Positions 15,284-25,148 of a DNA stretch of 64,000 nucleotides are shown piece by piece. Numbering within the stretch: the stretch's first letter is position 1; each line of letters starts with the position of its first letter. The DNA comes from an uncultured Flavobacteriales bacterium (GTDB lineage: Bacteria; Bacteroidota; Bacteroidia; Flavobacteriales_G; Salibacteraceae). The stretch is taken from contig CAJQLE010000003.1 of assembly GCA_905479105.1 (NCBI GenBank), positions 248,001-312,000 on the forward strand, read 5' to 3'. The notes beneath the pieces were generated by a model. It saw nothing but the letters and a program-made list of their open reading frames with translations, searched no databases and was not told where the DNA came from. The position numbers and the translations under genes were made by a program.

Positions 15284-18280
15284 ATGCCTCTACTTAACCT
15301 CAGAACTTGGCGTTTTGCATTAACGCTTTGCCTAGTCATTTTCACTTCTATTTCTGCCTCGGCATTATCTTTCGATTTTCTTCCTGAGTCGTTGGATTTC
15401 ATTTCAAGTGTCGAAATTGAAGACCCTCAAGACCATGAGGTTGTTGCTCATGAAGCAACGTCAGCAGAAGGTCATTCTGATCACGCAGATGAAGGTGGAG
15501 GCCATCACGGGCCAGATACGAGCCCTTTGTTTTTCATCATTCTGGCTGTCTTTATTGGAGCGGCTACACGACATTTTTTGAAGAAGATTCCAGTACCTTT
15601 TACGGCCTTACTCTTGATAATTGGTATTGTATTGGGAGTGTTGAATCGCATGGGGCTTTTCATGCATTGGGGCGATGTGGATGTGAGCTTTATTCATGAT
15701 TCATTCATCTGGGCAGCTCATATTGATCCTCACATGCTATTCTTCGTGTTTCTGCCCATCTTAATTTTTGAGGCGGCTTTTGCGATGGATCTTCACACAT
15801 TTAAGAAATCGGCTGCCAATTCCGTGATTTTGGCGGTTCCTGGTATTTTGATGGCATTGATTCTTACTGGTGTAATGGTCTATGCCATTGACATATTTGA
15901 TATTGGATTAGAAGGATGGGCAAACTGGAGTTTAGCCTTTATGTTTGGTTCGGTCATTAGTGCCACAGACCCGGTGGCGGTTGTTGCGCTTTTGAAAGAT
16001 TTAGGCGCGAGTAAAAAATTAGGGACATTAATCGAGGGTGAGTCACTATTGAATGACGGAACGGCCATTGTGTTATTCATGGTTTTCTTTTTAGGAATAT
16101 CTGGAGAAGCATCTGATAAGAATGGTTTTGTTGAATTCTTAAGAGTTGCCCTTGGTGGAGTTGGGGTCGGATTATTCTTTGGATGGATTGTATTGCGTTG
16201 GTTAAAGAAGGTGTTCAACGATGCCATGGTTGAAATCTCCGTGGTGGTTGCAGCAGCATACATTACCTTCTATGTCGCAGAGAATTTCTTGCATGTTTCA
16301 GGTGTACTTTCCTTGGTTGCATTGGGACTTTTAATTGGAGGCTTCGGTCGATCGAGTATCTCTCCTCAAGTAGAGCATTTTATGCATGAGTTTTGGGAAT
16401 TGGCAGGTTTCATTGCTAACTGTCTTATCTTCCTTATCGTTGGTTTTGTGATAGCCGAGCGAACAGAATTCAGTGCCAACGACTTCCTGTCATTAGGAAT
16501 TATATATGTTGGAATTCATGTAGTAAGGGCACTGGTTATCCTGGTGCACTATCCTTTCATGAAAAATACAGGGTATGGTCTGCCCGTGAAGGATGCTATC
16601 GTTGTTTGGTATGGAGCTCTTCGCGGAGCGATTGGGTTGGCTCTTGCGCTGATGGTGGCAGGAGTGGATTCAAATCTGATGGCCGAATCGATGGATATAA
16701 CACCGGATCAGGCTACGGTTATAAAAGACCAGTTCTTATTCTTGATTGCTGGAACAGTAACTCTGACGCTATTGGTGAATGCCACTACGATCAAAATGCT
16801 GGTTCAGAAACTTGGCTTGCTTGATCTTCCGCCAGCCAAAGCACTCATGATAAAGAGCTCAAGTGAGTATATGCTAAGCAGCGCTGAATCACACGTTCAG
16901 AAACTGAAAGCAGATCGGCAATACAGAAAAGTGAATTGGAGTTCTGTGGCAGAATATCTTCCCAAAGAAATAGCCCTCATCCAAGATATTGATGAATCAA
17001 AACTGGAGGTGGCTAAAATGGCGGAGCATAGAACGCGCATTTTGGAAAAGGAGAAAGGCAGCTATTGGCGTCAATTTAAAGATGGAACACTAGGGGCAGA
17101 TGCATTGAGAACATTGACGGATACGGTCAATGAGATTCTTGATATCAAGGGTGAGACGTCACTTTCAGCACGTAAAGACTTGGAGGAACTATGGAAACCA
17201 GCCAAATGGTTAAGTGTGACTCAATCTTGGCCGATTATAGGCCGGATTACAGAGAATGCCTTTTTCGATCGATTAGCGGTTAGTTATGATTGTGCTGCAG
17301 GTTTTGTAGCAGCCCAAGAAGATTGTCTGAAATTATTAGAAAGCATGTACCGTGCTGAAGCTGTTGAAGAGAGAAAGAATTTAGAGATAATCGAACAAGA
17401 GATCAACGAAAACGTCATTAGCGGACAAACGTTTATGAGAAACCTTCGGAATACATATCCGGAGATATTTCGAGCAATTTCAACAAGACAGGCTATTCGT
17501 TCTGTACTTAATTATGAATTGCATACCGTGCATCGATTGAAGAGTAAAGGTCGACTCAATAATTCAGAAGTAAGTCGAATTACAAGTGATATTGAGATTA
17601 GAATGAAGATGTTGATGGAGAAGCCACCGAGCATCGAGTTGCCCGACACAAAAGAGCTTATTCTGTCAATTTCATGGTTAAAGGGCTTGTCTAAAGAAAG
17701 TCAGAAGCTTGTAAACGATGCCTGTCAGACTAAAATTTACTCCACTGGCCAGCGTATCGTTAAGAATATTAAACCGGGAGATGGGCTTTACATAATAGCC
17801 AGAGGAAGTGTGAATGTTAAGGATGGAGATCACACGCTTGAAGTCTTGGGCAAAGGAGATGCCATTGGTGAAATCACTTATTTCACAAAAGAAGAGAGTG
17901 CTTTTACAGTAGTTGCAGAATCGCCAGCAACCATTCTTTGGGTTTCGTTGAATAACATAGACAAGATGATTGCCACAGATCCTGAACTTAAATCGATGCT
18001 CATGAAACACGCCAGTGGCAGATTGGCTGTAAGATTGCTGAGTACCCACGAAAAATATCGTCATATGGATGATAGACAGCTTCGCAGTGTTGGTGAAAAG
18101 GGAACAATGATTGAAGTGAAAAAAGGAAAACTGTACTCTGTTCCTGAAGGAAAAACCTCGGCTTTGATATCCGGTAAGGTAGTGTCAAGTCAAAATGATA
18201 AGCTGGTAATTTCAACTCCTAAGGCGCTGACATTTAAAGAAGTGAAGGCCCTTCAAGATGCTTGGGTAATTGAAATTTAA
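15284..18280 (+). CDS. CPA1-type Na+/H+ exchanger fused to a cyclic-nucleotide-binding-like domain
   Basis: 998 residues. A signal-like hydrophobic N-terminus and a His/Asp/Glu-rich stretch (about 45-75) precede 11-13 membrane segments (about 78-520) with the NHE core motifs ATDPVAVVALLKDLG and EGESLLNDGTA. A 280-residue soluble helical linker follows, then a cNMP-binding-like beta roll (about 800-910: GDGLYIIARGSV, GDAIGEITYF). In the phosphate-binding cassette the arginine expected before ATVVA is replaced (ESAFTVVAE), so classical cAMP binding is doubtful. The protein probably exchanges Na+ for H+ across the inner membrane under control of its C-terminal domain. The layout resembles sperm-type NHE without the voltage sensor. 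Single gene. Confidence 0.88.
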   Translation: MPLLNLRTWRFALTLCLVIFTSISASALSFDFLPESLDFISSVEIEDPQDHEVVAHEATSAEGHSDHADEGGGHHGPDTSPLFFIILAVFIGAATRHFLKKIPVPFTALLLIIGIVLGVLNRMGLFMHWGDVDVSFIHDSFIWAAHIDPHMLFFVFLPILIFEAAFAMDLHTFKKSAANSVILAVPGILMALILTGVMVYAIDIFDIGLEGWANWSLAFMFGSVISATDPVAVVALLKDLGASKKLGTLIEGESLLNDGTAIVLFMVFFLGISGEASDKNGFVEFLRVALGGVGVGLFFGWIVLRWLKKVFNDAMVEISVVVAAAYITFYVAENFLHVSGVLSLVALGLLIGGFGRSSISPQVEHFMHEFWELAGFIANCLIFLIVGFVIAERTEFSANDFLSLGIIYVGIHVVRALVILVHYPFMKNTGYGLPVKDAIVVWYGALRGAIGLALALMVAGVDSNLMAESMDITPDQATVIKDQFLFLIAGTVTLTLLVNATTIKMLVQKLGLLDLPPAKALMIKSSSEYMLSSAESHVQKLKADRQYRKVNWSSVAEYLPKEIALIQDIDESKLEVAKMAEHRTRILEKEKGSYWRQFKDGTLGADALRTLTDTVNEILDIKGETSLSARKDLEELWKPAKWLSVTQSWPIIGRITENAFFDRLAVSYDCAAGFVAAQEDCLKLLESMYRAEAVEERKNLEIIEQEINENVISGQTFMRNLRNTYPEIFRAISTRQAIRSVLNYELHTVHRLKSKGRLNNSEVSRITSDIEIRMKMLMEKPPSIELPDTKELILSISWLKGLSKESQKLVNDACQTKIYSTGQRIVKNIKPGDGLYIIARGSVNVKDGDHTLEVLGKGDAIGEITYFTKEESAFTVVAESPATILWVSLNNIDKMIATDPELKSMLMKHASGRLAVRLLSTHEKYRHMDDRQLRSVGEKGTMIEVKKGKLYSVPEGKTSALISGKVVSSQNDKLVISTPKALTFKEVKALQDAWVIEI

Positions 18281-18310
18281 TGGGAAGTTATTTGCTGTAA
18301 TAAATTACTG

Positions 18311-18340
18311 TTGCATCAAATTAACTTTCATGTATATTTG
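18311..18340 (+). promoter_or_regulatory. Promoter of the tRNA-Val pair
   Basis: TTG at 18311-18313, 19 bases of spacer, and TATATTTG at 18333-18340: an exact fit to the Bacteroidota consensus TTG-N17-23-TAnnTTTG. The first tRNA begins 20 bases downstream. Confidence 0.8.
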
Positions 18341-18359
18341 CGCCCCTTTTAAGGGTTTA

Positions 18360-18437
18360 GGGAGATTAGCTCAGCTGGTTCAGAGCACCTCGTTTACACC
18401 GAGGGGGTCGGGGGTTCGAACCCCTCATCTCCCACCA
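18360..18437 (+). tRNA. tRNA-Val (anticodon UAC), CCA encoded
   Basis: A full cloverleaf: acceptor GGGAGAT pairing ATCTCCC, D arm GCTC/GAGC, anticodon stem CCTCG/CGAGG with loop TTTACAC (U33, anticodon UAC), five-base variable loop, T arm GGGGG/CCCTC with loop TTCGAAC. Discriminator A and an encoded CCA follow (18434-18437). It decodes GUA and related valine codons. Confidence 0.96.
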
Positions 18438-18441
18438 ATTT

Positions 18442-18466
18442 AAGCCTCGCTAGTCGGGGCTTTTTT
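18442..18466 (+). terminator. Intrinsic terminator after tRNA-Val(UAC)
   Basis: Eight-base stem AAGCCTCG / CGGGGCTT (one G-U pair), loop of five, followed by a run of six T from 18461. It sits between the two tRNA genes, so the second tRNA may depend on read-through or on its own promoter. Confidence 0.75.
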
Positions 18467-18480
18467 GACTTACTAAGTTT

Positions 18481-18555
18481 GGGATATTAGCTCAGTTGGT
18501 TTAGAGCGCTACCTCGACAAGGTAGAGGTCACTGGTTCGAACCCAGTATGTCCCA
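18481..18555 (+). tRNA. tRNA-Val (anticodon GAC) with unusual C33, CCA not encoded
   Basis: Cloverleaf pairs throughout: acceptor GGGATAT/ATGTCCC (one wobble), D arm GCTC/GAGC, anticodon stem CTACC/GGTAG, T arm ACTGG/CCAGT with loop TTCGAAC. The anticodon loop is TCGACAA, which puts GAC at 34-36 and C, not the nearly universal U, at position 33. The 3' end after discriminator A is CTA, so CCA must be added after transcription, unlike its neighbour. It would read GUC and GUU. Confidence 0.9.
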
Positions 18556-18565
18556 CTAGATGATA

Positions 18566-18599
18566 AAGTCTGTCTCGCGAAGCGAGACGGGCTTTTTTT
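18566..18599 (+). terminator. Strong intrinsic terminator after tRNA-Val(GAC)
   Basis: Thirteen-base stem (18566-18578 with 18582-18594, two G-U pairs), GAA loop and a run of T to 18599. This closes the tRNA transcript. Confidence 0.85.
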
Positions 18600-18650
18600 A
18601 TGGAGCAAATCAAAAAGCGAAGCGCATTTGAATTTGTGAACATCAAAAAA

Positions 18651-18721
18651 AGCTCAAGACGTGCGGAGCTCAGCAGGCTTTATCCACTTCTCGGATAAAC
18701 CTGGATCACTAAGTAATCCAG
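18651..18721. other. Three short tandem hairpins in non-coding DNA
   Basis: In the gene-free stretch between the tRNAs and the ABC-F gene three inverted repeats follow one another: AGCTC/GAGCT (18651-18670), TTTATCC/GGATAAA (18679-18699) and CTGGAT/ATCCAG (18701-18721). They precede a very strong terminator. No reading frame or tRNA fold covers them. They could be a small RNA or a relic of an RNA gene; this is speculative. Confidence 0.3.
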
Positions 18722-18730
18722 TTTGTCGTA

Positions 18731-18771
18731 TAAAAGAAAAGCTGCTCAATCTTCGAGCAGCTTTTCTTTTA
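18731..18771. terminator. Bidirectional terminator between tRNA region and ABC-F gene
   Basis: A perfect 17-base inverted repeat (18731-18747 with 18755-18771) around a seven-base loop, with A-rich and T-rich flanks on either side so that it can work on both strands. It serves the leftward ABC-F gene, which stops at 18803, and anything transcribed rightward from the tRNAs. Confidence 0.85.
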
Positions 18772-18802
18772 TGATCAATTATTTTCCTTGAATAAGGATG
18801 GT

Positions 18803-20530
<1,728 letters not shown>

Positions 20531-20532
20531 CT

Positions 20533-21366
20533 ATGAAAAAAAATTACTTCGCTTTTTCTTCTGTTGTGCTTATCGCAATAGTTACCCTTTTACAATCTAA
20601 TGCAAGCGGTCCTGCTTCTAACGGGAATCGAGCTACTGGCGCTCCTGGTGATGGTGCTTCTACTTGTGTAACGTGTCACTCAGGTGGTGGTTTTGGAAGT
20701 GTAAGTGTCTTAGTAGAATTGAAAGACTCAGAAAACAATACTGTAACAGAGTATGTGCCAGAGCAATTGTATGACGTTGATGTAACGGTAACTAATTCTG
20801 CTGGCAACCCTGCTGGATATGGCTTTCAGGTAATCTCCATGAGTGGAAACACCAGTCTAAACAGCTTTAGTGATCCAGGAAATGGTGTAAAACTTTCTAC
20901 GTCCAGCTCAAGACAATATGCAGAACACAATTCTCCGAATAGTGGTGGCTCATTTACACTAAAGTGGACGGCTCCTAGCCCAGGGACTGGTGATGTAGAT
21001 TTCTACTTTGGAGCAAATGCTGTGAATGGAAATGGAAACAATGGATCTGATAATGCTACAATTGGTGATGTGACTTTCTCAGAAATTATTGGAGACACCA
21101 CTGATACAACCGGCAATGGTGAACCGCAAGGATTGAGCGAGTTGTCGTTTAATGAGAACAGCCTTTCAGTTTATCCTAATCCTGCTCAAAACATGGTATT
21201 CGTGGAAGGTTATATTGCCAATGGAACAATCAATATCTATGCGATCAATGGTTCGTTAGTCAAGTCATTTGTTTTGAATCAAGATCAATTTGATGTTTCT
21301 GAACTTGAAGCAGGTATTTACTTCATTCAAGCCGGCACTAGGCTTGGAAAGTTTGTGAAGCTATAA
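20533..21366 (+). CDS. Secreted choice-of-anchor V type protein with CxxCH and T9SS sorting domain
   Basis: 277 residues. Signal peptide (about 1-24), then GAPGDGASTCVTCHSGGG, giving one CVTCH heme-c-like motif close to the N-terminus, a beta-rich Reelin-like domain (about 50-185), a Thr/Asp linker, and a C-terminal type A sorting domain (about 205-277: LSVYPNPAQNMVFVEG ... LEAGIYFIQA ... KFVKL). This is the pattern of choice-of-anchor V proteins, which carry varied C-terminal anchors; here the anchor directs export by T9SS. Whether the CxxCH actually carries heme is unknown. Function unknown. Confidence 0.82.
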   Translation: MKKNYFAFSSVVLIAIVTLLQSNASGPASNGNRATGAPGDGASTCVTCHSGGGFGSVSVLVELKDSENNTVTEYVPEQLYDVDVTVTNSAGNPAGYGFQVISMSGNTSLNSFSDPGNGVKLSTSSSRQYAEHNSPNSGGSFTLKWTAPSPGTGDVDFYFGANAVNGNGNNGSDNATIGDVTFSEIIGDTTDTTGNGEPQGLSELSFNENSLSVYPNPAQNMVFVEGYIANGTINIYAINGSLVKSFVLNQDQFDVSELEAGIYFIQAGTRLGKFVKL

Positions 21367-21612
21367 CAGACAAGTGCAAACTATTCTGCGCTTTTCTCCA
21401 TTTCGAAACCGATTATACCACTCATCAATGGATCGATTGGAGCCTTCTATTCTTCGGGCGTGAATCTATTTTTCGTGATGCCTTCTTTAACCTTAGCAGT
21501 TGCCAACAACTGGTACTCCTCCGTTTTTTCTCAAACAAGTATGCTTGAAAATGGGCTGAATTTTAGAAACTATGGAACTTCAGTATTTGCGCGTTTGAAA
21601 TGGGGTTTCTAA
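21367..21612 (+). pseudogene. Headless 3' remnant of a probable outer-membrane barrel gene
   Basis: Directly after the stop of the sorting-domain protein, the same frame stays open for 81 codons to TAA at 21610-21612. It has no credible start or signal peptide, but alternates hydrophobic and polar residues, is rich in aromatic residues (AVANNWYSSVFSQTS) and ends SVFARLKWGF, the typical C-terminal phenylalanine strand of a Bacteroidota outer-membrane barrel. I read it as the tail of a deleted gene. A chance open frame is less likely given the composition but cannot be excluded. Confidence 0.45.
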
Positions 21613-21614
21613 CG

Positions 21615-22592
21615 CTAAAAAGATACCGTAACAGAAACCCTTTCTTTCCGCTCGTTAACGTTCCATTTAGGACCGTTTTCAATAACTCTCATCGCTTCAG
21701 CATCACATGCCGTGCACAATGATTTGGCTACTTCTAATTTTTTTGGAGCGCCATCTTTATCAAATTCAAACGTAACCACAACAGAGCCGCTGGGCATTCC
21801 ATTGGATTTTTGAAGGCTCTTTTTTAAATAAGTTTGATATGACGCCATCCCACCTTTTGGCTGAGATACAGGCGTTGCTGTTTGTTCACTAGAAATATTT
21901 TCTTCTTGCGCGGCTGTGGAAGGTGCGCTTGAAGCACTTACTGATTTTGTGCGGGGAGATACTGAAGCAACTTCATCTAATTCCTCATTAGCACTACCAT
22001 CATTTGAATCTGAGATAGTTAGATCTGATTCGGCATCTACCTTCTTTTTTTGTGTACTTGGTTCTTCGGAGGTCTCAAGTATTGCATCTTTCTTGATCAG
22101 CTCCTTTTTAGGCTGAGGATCGTTCACCGCAAAATCAATCTCTTTTGATGACGGCTCATTTTCAGCTTCATCTAATTGCTCTTCGTTATCGTTTGAAGCC
22201 CACGTATCTTTAAGTTCATCCATTTCAGAAAACGATGGATTCACGTTTCGTGGATTGTAGTCTGTTTCGTCAGTTGTGTAGGTTTCACTAGAGTCATCTC
22301 CACTACCTAAAATCGCAAATACAGATACGCCAACAATTAAAACCAATCCGATGGCGGCAGCTTGCCAAGTGAAAACGAACAGACTCTTTTTCTGTTTTTC
22401 ATCCAATCGGTCATCTAACTCATCAAGGGCTTGCTGAATGTCAGACGTGAGCATGTCTTCAAACCCTTCCACGGCTTCATATAAAAATGGATCACGTTCT
22501 ATTTCGCGTTCGAATTTATAGGCTTCTCCCGCGCTTTTTCTTTGCATGAAGTAGCTTTTAATTCGCTTGATTATATCGCTGTCGTGTTTCAT
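21615..22592 (-). CDS. Membrane protein with anti-sigma-like N-terminus and TonB-like C-terminal domain
   Basis: 325 residues: a cytoplasmic N-terminus (1-67) with charged helices, one membrane segment (about 69-93, LFVFTWQAAAIGLVLIVGVS), a long acidic Ser/Glu-rich linker, and a C-terminal TonB-type domain (about 240-325, with GSVVVTFEFDKDGAPKKLEV). It starts four bases inside the upstream sigma-factor gene (ATGA overlap), so the two are translated together. The position and topology suggest it holds the sigma factor or senses the periplasm, while the C-domain resembles an energy transducer; the split role is inference. Confidence 0.75.
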   Translation of the reverse strand: MKHDSDIIKRIKSYFMQRKSAGEAYKFEREIERDPFLYEAVEGFEDMLTSDIQQALDELDDRLDEKQKKSLFVFTWQAAAIGLVLIVGVSVFAILGSGDDSSETYTTDETDYNPRNVNPSFSEMDELKDTWASNDNEEQLDEAENEPSSKEIDFAVNDPQPKKELIKKDAILETSEEPSTQKKKVDAESDLTISDSNDGSANEELDEVASVSPRTKSVSASSAPSTAAQEENISSEQTATPVSQPKGGMASYQTYLKKSLQKSNGMPSGSVVVTFEFDKDGAPKKLEVAKSLCTACDAEAMRVIENGPKWNVNERKERVSVTVSF

Positions 22593-23164
22593 TTTCCTGC
22601 TTCAATGCAGATTTTTAAGTTTCTCTTTCCGTTTTGAATATGGCTTTTTACAGCATTGAGGTTCATTTTCAAATCGTGACTGATTTCTAAATAACTCTTC
22701 TTTTTCAGGTAGAACATTGTCACACATTCTTTCTGAAAATCTTTGAGCGTCTTCATGCACTTCTGCAAAAGTTGATCTTGTTTCTCATCGGGCTCACTAT
22801 CAATAAGATGCATTTGCAGGGCCGATTCCATATCAGACTCTGAAATTTCTATACTCATCATTCGTTCTCCTCGCTGTTTCATTAGGCAATGATTTTTGCT
22901 TACGACATACAAGAAGGCTTTGAAGTTTTTTATTTCAGATGCTGGTTCGTGTTGGATCAATCGCTCAAAAACTTCCATTGTGCTGTCTTGAGCCTCATGT
23001 TTTTCACGCAGATACTTCATGCAAACACCAAATACTAAAGGCATATACTTCCTGAAAAGCGTGCCCAAAATCTCTCGATCTTGTTTTTCGATGTAAGAGT
23101 TGTAAAGCTCTTCATCGCTCAGTGCTGGGGCATTTGCTAAATCTATGAAAGTGTTTTTATTCAA
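22589..23164 (-). CDS. ECF-type RNA polymerase sigma factor
   Basis: 191 residues with sigma-70 region 2 (about 22-95, LFRKYMPLVFGVCMKYL) and region 4 (about 125-185, helix-turn-helix YLEISHDLKMNLNAVKSHIQNGKRNLK). No region 1 or 3, as in ECF sigma factors. It is coupled by ATGA overlap to the downstream membrane protein, a typical regulator arrangement. The divergent VWA gene is a likely target, since the same trio recurs in Bacteroidota, but no promoter motif for this sigma can be recognised here. Confidence 0.9.
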   Translation of the reverse strand: MNKNTFIDLANAPALSDEELYNSYIEKQDREILGTLFRKYMPLVFGVCMKYLREKHEAQDSTMEVFERLIQHEPASEIKNFKAFLYVVSKNHCLMKQRGERMMSIEISESDMESALQMHLIDSEPDEKQDQLLQKCMKTLKDFQKECVTMFYLKKKSYLEISHDLKMNLNAVKSHIQNGKRNLKICIEAGK

Positions 23165-23236
23165 AATTTATTAAAGTGAATTGTGGAATTCCGTGTTGGT
23201 GTGCATCCTATTAGTGAACATCAAATTTAAACTACT

Positions 23237-25108
23237 ATGAACAAGCTAAGCATTTTTATCGCCATTATGATCTGTGCATTGGTTTCGCAGGGCCAATTAA
23301 ATCAAAACGTTCTTAAAGGACAAATCACTCAGTCGAAAGGAATTCCCATAGCAAATGTTTCAGTTATTAATCTTAAAGATACCACGGAACGAGCGATTAC
23401 CGATGCCAATGGCTTATTTACACTTTTTAGTAAAGATCTGATAATGAAAGTATCATCATGGAAGAGTGGTTTTCATGTTCAATTATCAGAAGTGTCTTCA
23501 TCAAGGTTTATTGCGATTGAATTAAAGCCAATTCTCATTGAGGTGGATGTGCTCGCAGAAAGTGAGATGGATGTGATGTCTTTGAGTGAAGACATTCCAG
23601 CTTCGACTGGTGCCAGCAAGAGGATGAGTTATTCGTTCGCGCCTTCTCATCCGTCCGAATTGATGTATAATACGGAGTCATACAGTCCTATAAATGAAAA
23701 TGATTTTCATGCTACAGTGGATGAACCATTAAGCACTTTTAGCATTGACGTTGACAGGGCCTCTTACTCCAATGTTCGAAGGTTTATTAATGGCGGAGCA
23801 TTGCCGCCTATCGATGCCGTTAGGGTTGAAGAAATGATCAATTATTTCAATTATGACTATGATTCTCCATCGGGAGATGATCCTGTTGAAATATTTTCTG
23901 AAGTCGCCATTGCTCCATGGAATTCTGAGCATTACGTGATGCATATTGGGTTAAAGGCCAAAGAGTTGGACAAACATCAACTGCCTGCAAGCAATTTAGT
24001 TTTCCTTTTGGATGTATCTGGATCAATGAACGCAGCCACTAAGTTGCCATTACTCAAATCTGCCATGAAAATGCTTGTAGGTGAACTGAGAGATGATGAT
24101 CGTGTGGCAATTGTTGTGTATGCTGGAGCGGCAGGGCTTGTATTGGAGTCGACACCTGGTTATGAAAAGGATAAAATATACAGAGCCATCGACAATCTGA
24201 ATGCTGGAGGTTCTACCGATGGAGGAGCAGGGATAAAGTTGGCTTATTCAGTAGCTGCGCAAAACTTAATTGAAAAGGGAAATAATCGTGTGATTTTGGC
24301 CACCGATGGAGACTTCAATATAGGTGCTTCTGGCGATGGAGAGATGCAACGACTGATAGAAGAAAAAAGAGAATTGGGGGTTTTTCTGACAGTGTTAGGG
24401 TTTGGAACGGGCAACTACAAAGACTCTAAAATGGAAACTTTGGCTGATAAGGGAAATGGTAATTATGCCTACATCGATAACTTGACTGAAGCTAAGAAGA
24501 CGCTGGTGAATGAGTTTGGAGCTACATTGTTTACAGTCGCGAAAGATGTAAAGCTTCAGGTAGAATTTAATCCTCAGAATGCAGCTGAATACAGATTGAT
24601 AGGGTACGAGAATCGATTACTCAATAAGGAAGACTTTAATGATGACACCAAAGATGCTGGAGAAATGGGTGCAGGGCATGTGGTTACAGCATTGTATGAA
24701 ATTGTGCCAAAAGGCAACAACGGAAACTCTAAAGTGTATCCACTAAAATATGGGCTGGGTCCTAAGCTCAGCAAACCGCCCTTCAAAGAGCAATTTACCA
24801 ATGAGCTTGCAACTGTAAAGATGCGCTACAAACCTACAGAAAGAGGGGCCAGTGAGCTTCTTGCGCAAACAGTGCAAAATGACATAAGATCTGCTGAAAT
24901 GACCAGCAATAACCTTAAATGGTCTATGGCCGTGGCTGGGTTTGGAATGCTCCTCAGACATTCAAAATATGCGAGGGGGTTGGATTACAGATCGGTTATT
25001 GAATCAGCAGAAAACTCCCTGGGAGAAGATCGAGAAGGTTATAGACGAGAATGCCTGCAGTTAATGAAATTAGCTGAAATCTTAGACAAAAGCACCGCTT
25101 TAAAATAA
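23237..25108 (+). CDS. VWA-domain protein (YfbK-like) with carboxypeptidase-like N-terminal domain
   Basis: 623 residues: signal peptide (1-19), a carboxypeptidase-regulatory-like domain (about 25-100), the YfbK N-terminal region (about 145-225, FSIDVDRASYSNVRRFINGG), a von Willebrand A domain (about 250-430) with an intact metal-ion site LLDVSGSMN, and the C-terminal DUF3520-type region ending at the LDKSTALK tail. It is exported to the periplasm or surface and probably mediates protein contacts. It stands divergent from the sigma factor gene, separated by 72 bases. Confidence 0.88.
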   Translation: MNKLSIFIAIMICALVSQGQLNQNVLKGQITQSKGIPIANVSVINLKDTTERAITDANGLFTLFSKDLIMKVSSWKSGFHVQLSEVSSSRFIAIELKPILIEVDVLAESEMDVMSLSEDIPASTGASKRMSYSFAPSHPSELMYNTESYSPINENDFHATVDEPLSTFSIDVDRASYSNVRRFINGGALPPIDAVRVEEMINYFNYDYDSPSGDDPVEIFSEVAIAPWNSEHYVMHIGLKAKELDKHQLPASNLVFLLDVSGSMNAATKLPLLKSAMKMLVGELRDDDRVAIVVYAGAAGLVLESTPGYEKDKIYRAIDNLNAGGSTDGGAGIKLAYSVAAQNLIEKGNNRVILATDGDFNIGASGDGEMQRLIEEKRELGVFLTVLGFGTGNYKDSKMETLADKGNGNYAYIDNLTEAKKTLVNEFGATLFTVAKDVKLQVEFNPQNAAEYRLIGYENRLLNKEDFNDDTKDAGEMGAGHVVTALYEIVPKGNNGNSKVYPLKYGLGPKLSKPPFKEQFTNELATVKMRYKPTERGASELLAQTVQNDIRSAEMTSNNLKWSMAVAGFGMLLRHSKYARGLDYRSVIESAENSLGEDREGYRRECLQLMKLAEILDKSTALK

Positions 25109-25148
25109 CATCCAGAAGGAAGGGATTGTTAAGAGAATGGAACGCTTA

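Noticed and set aside
18481-18555. tRNA-Arg with anticodon UCG
   Set aside because: That would need a shifted, unpaired anticodon stem; the paired stem CTACC/GGTAG fixes the loop as TCGACAA and the anticodon as GAC.
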